DNA of 64,000 nucleotides from Sphingobacterium faecium (GTDB lineage: Bacteria > Bacteroidota > Bacteroidia > Sphingobacteriales > Sphingobacteriaceae). The stretch is from NCBI RefSeq assembly GCF_003054045.1, contig NZ_QBKH01000001.1:868001-932000 (forward strand). Direction: 5' to 3'. The notes under the pieces were generated by a model that did not search any database, was not told the DNA's origin, and saw nothing but the letters and a program-made list of their open reading frames with translations. Below, one piece after another: positions 15,650-23,355 of this stretch (position 1 is its first letter; each line of letters starts with the position of its first letter). The translations under genes were made by a program, and so were the position numbers.

Positions 15650-16708
15650 ATGACTATCCAAGATTTACATGACAAAAACCTCATTCTGTTTAAGGCAATT
15701 ACAGGAAGCAAAGCGTATGGACTGCATACTGATACATCTGACATCGATATTAAGGGTATATTTTACTTACCAAAGGCTTATTTCTTTGGTCTGGATTATA
15801 TACCCCAGATCAGTGACGAGACCCATGATGAAGTATATTATGAATTGGGTAGGTTTATTGAATTGCTTAGTAAAAATAATCCAGCAGCAATGGAATTATT
15901 AGCCAGTTCTGCTGATCATGTGCTGATTCGTCATCCACTAATGGAGGCATTTGATTTACAAAATCTCTTTAATAAAATGTTGGTTGACAGTTTCGTTCAA
16001 TATGCATTGCAACAAGTAAAGAAAGCTAAGGGCTTGAACAAAAAGATCAATAGCCCACACTTGAACCAGCGAAAAAGTTTATTGGATTTTGTTTACGTTA
16101 TGATAGGAAGTCGGAGTTACCCCTTATTGTCATGGCTACAGGAACGTGGTTTAAGTATTCATTATTGCGGATTGACGAAATTGGAGCATGCTAAAAATGT
16201 TTTTGCATTATATTATGATAAGAAAGAAGAAGGAAAATATCGAGGGATAATAGCGAAGCTCGATAGTCAAGAAGTGGCCTTAAGTTCTATTCCACTCGGG
16301 GAGGAGAGTCTAGCTTTACTTTTTGTCAATCATGAAGCATATTCTTCACATTGCAAAGATTTTATAGCTTATCAGGAATGGAAAAAGAAACGTAATGCAG
16401 CTCGATATGCAGGAACGGTGGAACATGGACAAGGATATGATGCTAAGAATATGATGCATACTATTCGTTTGATGGAAGTGGCGAAAGATCTACTAGTGCA
16501 TGGAACCCTAATTATTAAAAGGTCTAATCGTCAAGAATTGCTCGATATAAAAAGTGGAAAATGGACTTACGAACAGCTTTGCTCTCAAGTTGAAGATATG
16601 CGAATCGAGATCAAGGAGCTGTATTCTAAAAGTTCTTTGCCTGATTCCTTGAACATTAAATCTTTATCTGATTTACTTGTCCAGATCCGTGAGGTATTAT
16701 ATGGATAA
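15650..16708 (+). CDS. RlaP-like nucleotidyltransferase, second of a pair
   Basis: I place the start at 15650, the ATG one base after the preceding TAA; the longer reading from 15611 would overlap the upstream gene by 38 bp. The product has 352 residues. The N-terminus has G19-S-K-A-Y-G and S-D-I-D, with D31 and D33 as metal ligands, matching the first gene of the pair. It is about 100 residues longer, with an extra C-terminal helical region. The motif G-T-V-E-H-G-Q-G-Y-D-A-K-N-M-M-H-T-I-R-L-M-E (centre of the protein) is typical of the family. The pair is probably translated together and ends in a terminator that overlaps this stop codon. Function is likely nucleotide transfer to RNA or a small molecule; the substrate is unknown. 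Confidence 0.8.
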   Translation: MTIQDLHDKNLILFKAITGSKAYGLHTDTSDIDIKGIFYLPKAYFFGLDYIPQISDETHDEVYYELGRFIELLSKNNPAAMELLASSADHVLIRHPLMEAFDLQNLFNKMLVDSFVQYALQQVKKAKGLNKKINSPHLNQRKSLLDFVYVMIGSRSYPLLSWLQERGLSIHYCGLTKLEHAKNVFALYYDKKEEGKYRGIIAKLDSQEVALSSIPLGEESLALLFVNHEAYSSHCKDFIAYQEWKKKRNAARYAGTVEHGQGYDAKNMMHTIRLMEVAKDLLVHGTLIIKRSNRQELLDIKSGKWTYEQLCSQVEDMRIEIKELYSKSSLPDSLNIKSLSDLLVQIREVLYG

Positions 16709-16740
16709 ACCTGCTAATTCGGGTATATCCATATTTTTTT
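16699..16740 (+). terminator. terminator overlapping the stop codon of the second nucleotidyltransferase
   Basis: A 13-bp stem with one mismatch (16699-16711 with 16722-16734) has a 10-nt loop and a run of T to 16740. The TAA stop (16706-16708) lies inside the left arm. It separates the nucleotidyltransferase cassette from the pentose operon. Confidence 0.8.
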
Positions 16741-16779
16741 AAATCTCATTTAAAAATTTGACTCTAGTCATAAAGTAAT

Positions 16780-16872
16780 TGATTAAGTGCTGTTTTAAAG
16801 GATTTGGGAGGATGTTTTAAACATTTTTACCCTTATTTTTAAGATCTGTTTCATTTTATGAGCACTTAATCA
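16780..16872 (+). promoter_or_regulatory. pair of perfect 12-bp inverted repeats upstream of the pentose operon
   Basis: TGATTAAGTGCT at 16780-16791 and its exact reverse complement AGCACTTAATCA at 16861-16872 are separated by 69 bp. The right copy ends 2 bp before the -7 box at 16875. This is the usual geometry of two operators that could be bridged by a repressor. A related CACTTAATCAT occurs at 32120-32130, before the GH43-CBM6 gene. Regulator unknown. Confidence 0.5.
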
Positions 16873-16882
16873 TATAGTTTTG
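16849..16882 (+). promoter_or_regulatory. putative promoter of the pentose/xylan operon
   Basis: TAGTTTTG at 16875-16882 is a full TAnnTTTG match. The -33 region is poor (TTTC at 16849-16852, 22 bp away), which suits an activated or repressed promoter. The ATG of the transaldolase lies 69 bp downstream of the box at 16952. Confidence 0.45.
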
Positions 16883-16951
16883 TTATACAATTAGAGATTT
16901 TTCAACTGCTAATTGTTGACCAAAAATAAACAACTAAACTTAAATTGATAA

Positions 16952-17617
16952 ATGAAATTTTTTATTGACACAGCCAACTTGAAGGATATTCAAGAGGCCC
17001 AAGACTTCGGGGTGTTGGATGGTGTAACGACCAATCCTACATTAATGGCAAAAGAGGGGATTAGTGGAGATGACCATGTTAAGAAACATTACCTCGATAT
17101 ATGTGCTATCGTGGATGGGGATGTAAGTGCTGAGGTGATTGCTACTGACTATGCAGGTATGATCTACGAAGGGGAGGAGTTGGCTTCTTTAAATACTAAA
17201 ATAGTGGTTAAAGTACCGATGACCAAAGATGGGATAAGGGCTATTAAATATTTCAGTAAAAAGGGTATAAAAACAAACTGTACATTAGTGTTTTCTGCAG
17301 GGCAAGCCTTGTTGGCAGCAAAGGCGGGTGCAACTTATGTGTCTCCATTTATTGGCCGCTTAGATGACATCTCTGTCGATGGCCTCGGTCTTATCAATGA
17401 AATTCGTGAAATATATGATAACTATGGATTTTCAACGCAAATATTAGCCGCTTCTGTTCGCAACAGTTCGCATATATTAGGCTGTGCTAAAATTGGTGCT
17501 GATGTCATTACATCTCCTTTGTCAGCGATTCTTTCTCTTTTAAAACATCCTTTAACGGACAGCGGACTTGCTCAATTCTTAGCTGATCATAAGCTTGTGG
17601 CTGATCAAAATAATTAA
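16952..17617 (+). CDS. FSA/TalC-type transaldolase
   Basis: A short class I aldolase of 221 residues of the fructose-6-phosphate aldolase / bacterial transaldolase (subfamily 3) group. It starts with F-I-D-T-A-N and has D-G-V-T-T-N-P-T. The Schiff-base lysine is K87 in V-V-K-V-P-M-T. The late motif G-A-D-V-I-T-S-P (about 185-195) is also typical. In this context transaldolase activity (sedoheptulose-7-phosphate plus glyceraldehyde-3-phosphate) is more likely than free dihydroxyacetone aldolase, because the next two genes are transketolase halves and xylulokinase/xylose isomerase follow. It is the first gene of the rightward xylan run. Cytoplasmic. Confidence 0.93.
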   Translation: MKFFIDTANLKDIQEAQDFGVLDGVTTNPTLMAKEGISGDDHVKKHYLDICAIVDGDVSAEVIATDYAGMIYEGEELASLNTKIVVKVPMTKDGIRAIKYFSKKGIKTNCTLVFSAGQALLAAKAGATYVSPFIGRLDDISVDGLGLINEIREIYDNYGFSTQILAASVRNSSHILGCAKIGADVITSPLSAILSLLKHPLTDSGLAQFLADHKLVADQNN

Positions 17618-17622
17618 TAGTT

Positions 17623-18480
17623 ATGGAAATGAATAAAAAAAGTGTTTCCGAACTAGAAGAAATTGTTTCTCAGGTTCGAAGAGATATTGTTCGGATGGTT
17701 CACTCCTGTCAATCTGGACATCCTGGAGGATCTTTGGGTTGTACAGAGCTTTTGGTTGCTTTATATTTTGAAGTGATGAATAGGAAGGAGGGATTTGATC
17801 TCGATGGAAAAGGGGAAGATTTATTTTTCCTTTCTAATGGTCATATTTCACCTGTCTTCTATAGCGTATTGGCAAGAGCAGGTTATTTTGATGTAGCGGA
17901 GTTGGCATCGTTTCGTAAGATTGGATCCCGATTGCAAGGTCATCCCACTACCCATGAGGGATTGCCAGGTATTCGTATCGCATCAGGTTCCTTGGGACAA
18001 GGGTTGTCTGTATCGATTGGTGCAGCTCAAGCTAAGAAATTGAATCACGATAAAGGCTTGATTTATGTGCTGATGGGTGATGGCGAATTGCAAGAAGGTC
18101 AAGTATGGGAAGCTGCTATGTATGCCCCCCACAATAAAGTGGATAACCTTATCGCTATTATTGATTATAATGGGGCACAAATTGATGGAGCAACTCAAGA
18201 TGTTTTGTCACTAGGAAATCTTTCCGCCAAGTGGTTGGCCTTTGGCTGGCATGTCATCGAAATAAAAAATGGAAATGATATTGCTTCTATACTGGAGGGG
18301 CTTTCCGAAGCAAAATCACAAGCTAATAAAGGTGTGCCTGTTATTATTTTATTGCATACCGAAATGGGGAATGGTGTCGATTTTATGATGGGTTCGCACA
18401 AATGGCATGGTGTAGCTCCAAATAACGATCAATTGGCTATCGCTTTAGCTCAGAATCAAGAAACATTAGGTGATTATTAA
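17623..18480 (+). CDS. transketolase, N-terminal (thiamine diphosphate-binding) subunit
   Basis: The TPP-domain half of a split transketolase, 285 residues. Motifs are G-H-P-G-G-S-L-G near residue 32, F-F-L-S-N-G-H with the catalytic-site His, and G-D-G-E-L-Q-E-G-Q-V-W-E-A followed by D-Y-N-G (the GDG-N thiamine motif, about 150-185). The start is either 17623 (M-E-M-N) or the ATG at 17629. It begins 5 bp after the transaldolase and is separated from the C-terminal half by 101 bp that holds a long hairpin. With that half it would link xylulose-5-phosphate to glycolysis. Confidence 0.94.
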   Translation: MEMNKKSVSELEEIVSQVRRDIVRMVHSCQSGHPGGSLGCTELLVALYFEVMNRKEGFDLDGKGEDLFFLSNGHISPVFYSVLARAGYFDVAELASFRKIGSRLQGHPTTHEGLPGIRIASGSLGQGLSVSIGAAQAKKLNHDKGLIYVLMGDGELQEGQVWEAAMYAPHNKVDNLIAIIDYNGAQIDGATQDVLSLGNLSAKWLAFGWHVIEIKNGNDIASILEGLSEAKSQANKGVPVIILLHTEMGNGVDFMMGSHKWHGVAPNNDQLAIALAQNQETLGDY

Positions 18481-18500
18481 TTATTATTAGTGTGTAAAGT

Positions 18501-18548
18501 ATTGGTATTTAAAGTTTAGTGATGTTTTGCTTAAACCTAAATACCAAT
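18501..18548 (+). other. intercistronic hairpin between the transketolase subunit genes
   Basis: The outer stem is 11 perfect base pairs (18501-18511 with 18538-18548, arm ATTGGTATTTA). After a small internal loop it continues for five to six pairs to a loop around 18520-18530. There is no T tract, so it is not a normal terminator. It occupies almost half of the 101-bp gap. An mRNA-stability or subunit-ratio element is a plausible role. Confidence 0.6.
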
Positions 18549-18581
18549 TAATCCATACGAACTATTCTATACTGGTAAAAA

Positions 18582-19559
18582 ATGAAAAAATATACATATA
18601 CAGAGTCTAAAGATACACGATCTGGTTTTGGAGCTGGTTTATTGGAAGCTGGACGAAAAGATCCAAATGTCGTTGCGCTTTGTGCTGATCTGATCGGGTC
18701 ATTAAAAATGAATGATTTCATTAAAGAATTTCCTGAAAGATTCTTTCAGATCGGTATTGCTGAGGCCAATATGATGGGGATCGCTGCAGGGTTAACGATC
18801 GGAAATAAGATTCCGTTTACGGGAACTTTTGCGAACTTCTCAACGGGAAGAGTTTATGATCAAATCCGTCAATCCATAGCCTATTCTGATAAAAATGTTA
18901 AGATCGCGGCATCACATGCAGGCTTGACGCTTGGCGAAGATGGTGCTACACACCAAATTTTGGAAGATATCGGATTGATGAAGATGTTACCGGGCATGAC
19001 GGTGATTAACCCTTGTGATTATAACCAAACGAAGGCAGCTACAATTGCCGCTGCGAAGTATTACGGACCTGTTTATCTTCGCTTTGGAAGACCAGTAGTC
19101 CCTGTTTTTACGCCAGAAGATCAAGAATTTGAGATCGGTAAGGCAGTTATGCTTAATGAGGGTAAAGATGTAACCATCATTGCAACTGGACATCTGGTAT
19201 GGGAAGCAATTCAAGCTGGTGAGGAACTTGAAAAAATAGGTATAGATGCAGAAATTATTAATATTCACACGATTAAACCATTGGATGAAGAGGCTATTTT
19301 AACTTCAATTAAAAAAACAGGATGTGTTGTTACAGCTGAGGAACATAATCGCTTAGGAGGTTTGGGAGATAGTATCGCACAATTACTGGCAAAAAAACAG
19401 CCTAGTCCTCAAGAGTATGTTGCTGTAGATGATAGCTTTGGTGAATCGGGAACTCCTGCTCAATTGATGGAAAAATACGGTTTAAATGCAGCTAGTATTG
19501 TATTAGCGACTAAAAAAGTGCTTTCTAGAAAAGTATATCAAGATGCAACAGTAGCCTAA
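18582..19559 (+). CDS. transketolase, C-terminal subunit
   Basis: The pyrimidine-binding and C-terminal half of split transketolase, 325 residues. It shows R-S-G-F-G-A-G-L near the start, G-I-A-E-A-N-M-M-G-I-A-A-G with the conserved Glu that activates thiamine, F-S-T-G-R-V-Y-D-Q-I-R, and the C-terminal domain V-T-A-E-E-H-N-R-L-G-G-L-G. It works only with the N-terminal subunit encoded upstream. Start ATG at 18582. After it comes a 224-266 bp gap before the esterase gene. Confidence 0.94.
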   Translation: MKKYTYTESKDTRSGFGAGLLEAGRKDPNVVALCADLIGSLKMNDFIKEFPERFFQIGIAEANMMGIAAGLTIGNKIPFTGTFANFSTGRVYDQIRQSIAYSDKNVKIAASHAGLTLGEDGATHQILEDIGLMKMLPGMTVINPCDYNQTKAATIAAAKYYGPVYLRFGRPVVPVFTPEDQEFEIGKAVMLNEGKDVTIIATGHLVWEAIQAGEELEKIGIDAEIINIHTIKPLDEEAILTSIKKTGCVVTAEEHNRLGGLGDSIAQLLAKKQPSPQEYVAVDDSFGESGTPAQLMEKYGLNAASIVLATKKVLSRKVYQDATVA

Positions 19560-19572
19560 AATAACCACTTAT

Positions 19573-19602
19573 ATTTCCTTAACATTTATTTGAAAAGGAA
19601 AT
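19573..19602 (+). other. weak hairpin after the transketolase gene
   Basis: An 8-bp stem (19573-19580 with 19595-19602) with a 14-nt loop lies 14 bp after the stop. There is no T run, so it is at most a weak terminator or a 3' end stabiliser. The rest of the gap to 19820 is AT-rich and I see nothing else in it. Confidence 0.35.
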
Positions 19603-19819
19603 TATTTGCATAATTAATGAAAATAATTTTAGCTAAATAAAACCAATATTATTAAATTACAATATATATATCTGTTTTACTATTTGATTTATGATTTTTT
19701 GGAATGCATAAATGCAGCAAGTATCGTCAAGATAGGATCTTTGGAAGCGTGCTTCTCTAAAATTTAAACCGAATAAAAGTCTATTGAAATTAAATAGTCA
19801 AAACCTAATTATAAACTAC

Positions 19820-20671
19820 ATGATCATGAAGAACGTATGGATTATACTACTTTTAGTTCTATCAATTTCCTTAGTGAGCGCGCAACAGAAGCATGCTCCT
19901 GCAGGATTTGATTTATATCAATCGGATATTTCACATGGTAAGATCGATACGATTTTTTATTTTTCATCAACTGTAGAGGCGGAACGAAGTGCTTTAGTAT
20001 ATCTGCCACCGGGTTTTTCTCCGAAAAAATCTTATCCCGTACTTTATCTTTTACATGGAATCGGAGGTGATGAATATGAATGGTTGAAAAATGGTACACC
20101 TCAAATCATCTTGGACAATCTGTATGCCCAAGGTAAATTAGAACCCATGTTAGTGGTATTGCCAAATGGCCGTGCGATGAAAGATGATCGTGCAAGCGGC
20201 AACATCATGGCTGCTGATAAAATTGAAGCTTTTGCTACATTTCAACGGGATTTATTAAAGGACTTGATTCCATATGTTGAAAAAAATTATCCTGCAAAGC
20301 CTGGTCAAATCAATCGTGCGCTGTTTGGATTATCTATGGGGGGAGGACAGGCTTTAAATTTTGGACTTGGGAACCTGGATACATTCGCTTGGGTAGGTGG
20401 TTTTTCTTCAGCACCAAATACACGTATGCCGGAGGAACTTATTCCTAATCCACAGGAAGTTAAGGATAAACTCCAGTTACTTTGGATTTCATGTGGAGAT
20501 CAAGATGGTTTAATTCAAATCACCAACAGAACGCATGATTATTTGGAAAAGCACCAGGTACCTCATGTGTTTTACATCGAACCTGGAGGCCATGATTTTA
20601 ATGTCTGGAAGAATGATCTGTATCTGGTTTCGCAATTATTGTTTAAAGATAGTGATCAAGATCATCAATAA
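19820..20671 (+). CDS. secreted CE1-type esterase (feruloyl / acetyl-xylan esterase)
   Basis: An alpha/beta-hydrolase of about 283 residues of the esterase D / CE1 type. I choose the ATG at 19820 (M-I-M-K-N) or 19826 over 19784, because the signal peptide (M-K-N-V-W-I-I-L-L-L-V-L-S, cleaved after V-S-A-Q) begins there. Motifs: Y-L-L-H-G-I-G-G-D (oxyanion region), the nucleophile elbow G-L-S-M-G-G, a later D in C-G-D-Q-D-G, and the catalytic His in G-G-H-D-F. In xylan loci such enzymes remove ferulate or acetate from arabinoxylan side chains; the sequence alone does not say which. It lies in the run between transketolase and GH95. Confidence 0.88.
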   Translation: MIMKNVWIILLLVLSISLVSAQQKHAPAGFDLYQSDISHGKIDTIFYFSSTVEAERSALVYLPPGFSPKKSYPVLYLLHGIGGDEYEWLKNGTPQIILDNLYAQGKLEPMLVVLPNGRAMKDDRASGNIMAADKIEAFATFQRDLLKDLIPYVEKNYPAKPGQINRALFGLSMGGGQALNFGLGNLDTFAWVGGFSSAPNTRMPEELIPNPQEVKDKLQLLWISCGDQDGLIQITNRTHDYLEKHQVPHVFYIEPGGHDFNVWKNDLYLVSQLLFKDSDQDHQ

Positions 20672-20807
20672 TTCTTTCAAACTACTTTAAATGGCGGACA
20701 TCAATATCGTTGATGAGTCTCCCAGCGATAATTGGGATGATGGATAGGAAATAAGTTTAATACATTGGATGAAATATGGGTAAATCCGATGTAGTCAAAA
20801 TAAAATT

Positions 20808-23264
20808 ATGAGATTAATATTAGCTGTTTTTTTAAACGTGATTTTTATAGGGATTATATCCGTGTTTAATTGTATGTTATTTGCTCAAAACAAGAATGCT
20901 CTTAAATTATGGTATGATAAACCGGTGTTAGATCATATTTGGGAGCAGGCGTTGCCTATAGGGAATGGTCGCTTGGGTGCTATGGTTTATGGTATTCCGC
21001 AACGGGAAGAATTACAGCTAAATGAAGAAACGATTTATGCAGGAGGACCTTATCGAAATGATAATCATCATGCTTTGGCGACACTTCCTGAAGTTCGACA
21101 ATTAATCTTTGATGGAAAACCTGAAAAAGCGGATCAATTATTAAATCAATCATTTTTTACCAAAACCCATGGCATGCCCTATCAAACTGGGGGCAGTGTC
21201 ATTTTAAATTTTCCGGACCACAAAGAATATCAAAATTATTACCGTGAATTGGATATTGAAAGCGCTGTTGCACGATCTCGTTATACGGTAGGTAACGTGA
21301 CATACACCCGTCAGGTGTTTTCGTCATTTGCGGATGATGTGATTATGATGCAGATTACAGCAAGTAAAAAGGGGGCGCTTAATTTTGAGATGGAATATGC
21401 AAACCATTCCGATCATCAAGTTTTCAAATCAGGTGAAAGTTTAATTTTGGAAGGTAGAGGATCAACGCATGAGGGGATTAAAGGTCAAATTATCTATCAA
21501 GAGCAGACGGCTGTAAAAAATAAAGATGGTATACTCGCCGTAACAAATAATAAAATAACTGTATCGGGTGCAACTTCTGTCGTGCTGTATATTTCGATTG
21601 CTACAAATTTTGTGAATTACAAAACAGTCGATAACGATCACGCAAGCAGAGCTGCACGTAAATTGTCATCAGCACAAAAAAAGAGCTTTCAAGAAGCACT
21701 TAAGCAGCATATAGCAATTTATAATAAACAATTTGCACGATTCAAATTAGATCTTGGTCAAAAAGCTGATGTTAACAACATGACTATCACGGAGCGGATT
21801 GACAATTTCAAGACCACGCAAGATCCATCTTTGGTGGCCTTATTGGTTCAATTTGGACGTTATTTATTGATCTGTTCTTCGCAACCGGGTGGCCAGCCGG
21901 CAAATTTGCAAGGCATTTGGAATAGATCGATGAATCCACCTTGGGACAGCAAATATACGGTCAATATTAATACCGAAATGAATTATTGGCCTGCCGAAGT
22001 AACGAATCTTTCTGAAACAAATGAGCCTTTGTTTCAGATGATTAAAGAGTTGAGTGAAAGTGGTCGTGAAACTGCTCGCATATTGTATGGTGCTGATGGT
22101 TGGGTGACGCATCACAATACAGATCTATGGCGCGTAACAAGCCCAATTGATTTTGCGGCAGCGGGTATGTGGCTGACCGGAGGGACATGGCTAACGCAGC
22201 ATGTATGGGAACATTATCTATACACGGGTGATAAAAAATTCTTAGCGGAGCTATATCCAGTGATGAAAGGGGCTTCGGACTTTATTTTGTCCATATTAAT
22301 TGCTCATCCAAAACATCCGGATTGGCTTGTTATTTCTCCATCTATATCCCCGGAGCACGGACCTATTTCTGCTGGAGTGACCATGGACAATCAACTGGCA
22401 TTTGACATCCTGACGCGTACTGCCTTGGCGAGTGAAATTTTAGGCCAGGATCCGGATTATCAGACTAAATTGGTTTCTATTGCGCGACAAATACCTCCTA
22501 TGCAAGTCGGAAGATATACGCAATTGCAAGAATGGTTAGAAGATCTTGATGATCCGAAAAGTGACCATCGGCATGTATCACATTTGTATGGATTGTATCC
22601 TGGCCATCAAATATCTCCATACCGCACAGCGGAGTTGTTTGAGGCTGCAAGAAATTCATTGCAGTACAGAGGGGATTTTGCAACGGGATGGTCTATCGGT
22701 TGGAAAATAAATCTTTGGGCACGTTTGCTTGATGGAAATAAGGCGTATCAGATCATTGACAATATGTTGACTTTAGCTGATAAAATGAATCCAGAGGGAC
22801 GTACGTATCCCAATATGTTTACCGCACATCCTCCATTTCAGATTGATGGTAATTTTGGTCTGAGCGCTGGAGTAGCCGAAATGCTGATGCAAAGTCATGA
22901 TGGAGCTGTTCATGTATTGCCCGCTTTACCCGATTTATGGGGGGAAGGGTCTGTGGCGGGTATGGTGGCAAGAGGTGGCTTTCATGTTGATATGAACTGG
23001 AAAGATGGGAGCATTGAGAACATGACAGTTACGTCCAAAATTGGCGGTAATTTACGCGTGCGATCGTATTGGCCACTGGCCGCAAAAGGCTTAAAGGAAG
23101 CAATGGGTGAAAATCCAAATGTATTGTTAAATCCTGTCACGGTAAAAGAGGCACTGGTATCGGCACAGGCCAATTTGAAGGGTAACCATTTGAGAAAAGT
23201 ATATGAATATGATATTCCCACTCAGGCGGGCGAAAAATATGTTTTTGTACATGATCAGCAATAA
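20808..23264 (+). CDS. GH95 family alpha-L-fucosidase / alpha-L-galactosidase
   Basis: An inverting glycosidase of 818 residues, exported (signal to about residue 26, L-F-A-Q). The N-terminal beta-super-sandwich starts W-E-Q-A-L-P-I-G-N-G-R-L-G-A-M-V-Y-G. The (alpha/alpha)6 barrel carries N386-I-N388 in T-V-N-I-N-T-E-M-N-Y-W-P-A-E, a Glu in I-S-P-E-H-G and an Asp in F-Q-I-D-G-N-F-G, all as in characterised GH95 enzymes. The residue two before the first Asn is Thr384. As I recall, fucosidases such as AfcA have His there and the Bacteroides ovatus alpha-L-galactosidase has Thr. A xylan locus also fits alpha-L-galactose on complex glucuronoarabinoxylan better than fucose. Neighbours are an esterase and xylulokinase. 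Confidence 0.93.
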   Translation: MRLILAVFLNVIFIGIISVFNCMLFAQNKNALKLWYDKPVLDHIWEQALPIGNGRLGAMVYGIPQREELQLNEETIYAGGPYRNDNHHALATLPEVRQLIFDGKPEKADQLLNQSFFTKTHGMPYQTGGSVILNFPDHKEYQNYYRELDIESAVARSRYTVGNVTYTRQVFSSFADDVIMMQITASKKGALNFEMEYANHSDHQVFKSGESLILEGRGSTHEGIKGQIIYQEQTAVKNKDGILAVTNNKITVSGATSVVLYISIATNFVNYKTVDNDHASRAARKLSSAQKKSFQEALKQHIAIYNKQFARFKLDLGQKADVNNMTITERIDNFKTTQDPSLVALLVQFGRYLLICSSQPGGQPANLQGIWNRSMNPPWDSKYTVNINTEMNYWPAEVTNLSETNEPLFQMIKELSESGRETARILYGADGWVTHHNTDLWRVTSPIDFAAAGMWLTGGTWLTQHVWEHYLYTGDKKFLAELYPVMKGASDFILSILIAHPKHPDWLVISPSISPEHGPISAGVTMDNQLAFDILTRTALASEILGQDPDYQTKLVSIARQIPPMQVGRYTQLQEWLEDLDDPKSDHRHVSHLYGLYPGHQISPYRTAELFEAARNSLQYRGDFATGWSIGWKINLWARLLDGNKAYQIIDNMLTLADKMNPEGRTYPNMFTAHPPFQIDGNFGLSAGVAEMLMQSHDGAVHVLPALPDLWGEGSVAGMVARGGFHVDMNWKDGSIENMTVTSKIGGNLRVRSYWPLAAKGLKEAMGENPNVLLNPVTVKEALVSAQANLKGNHLRKVYEYDIPTQAGEKYVFVHDQQ

Positions 23265-23355
23265 TGAGTAAAAAAATTAATTAAGGAGATCAAGACGACT
23301 TTGGTCGCTGGTGGTTGATATAAATGTAAACGATAAATCATAAGGAAGATATTAT

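Noticed and set aside
20699..20715. 6-bp hairpin between the CE1-type esterase and GH95 genes, with a 5-bp one beside it
   Set aside because: Short stems with no T tract or conserved context; expected by chance in DNA of this composition.
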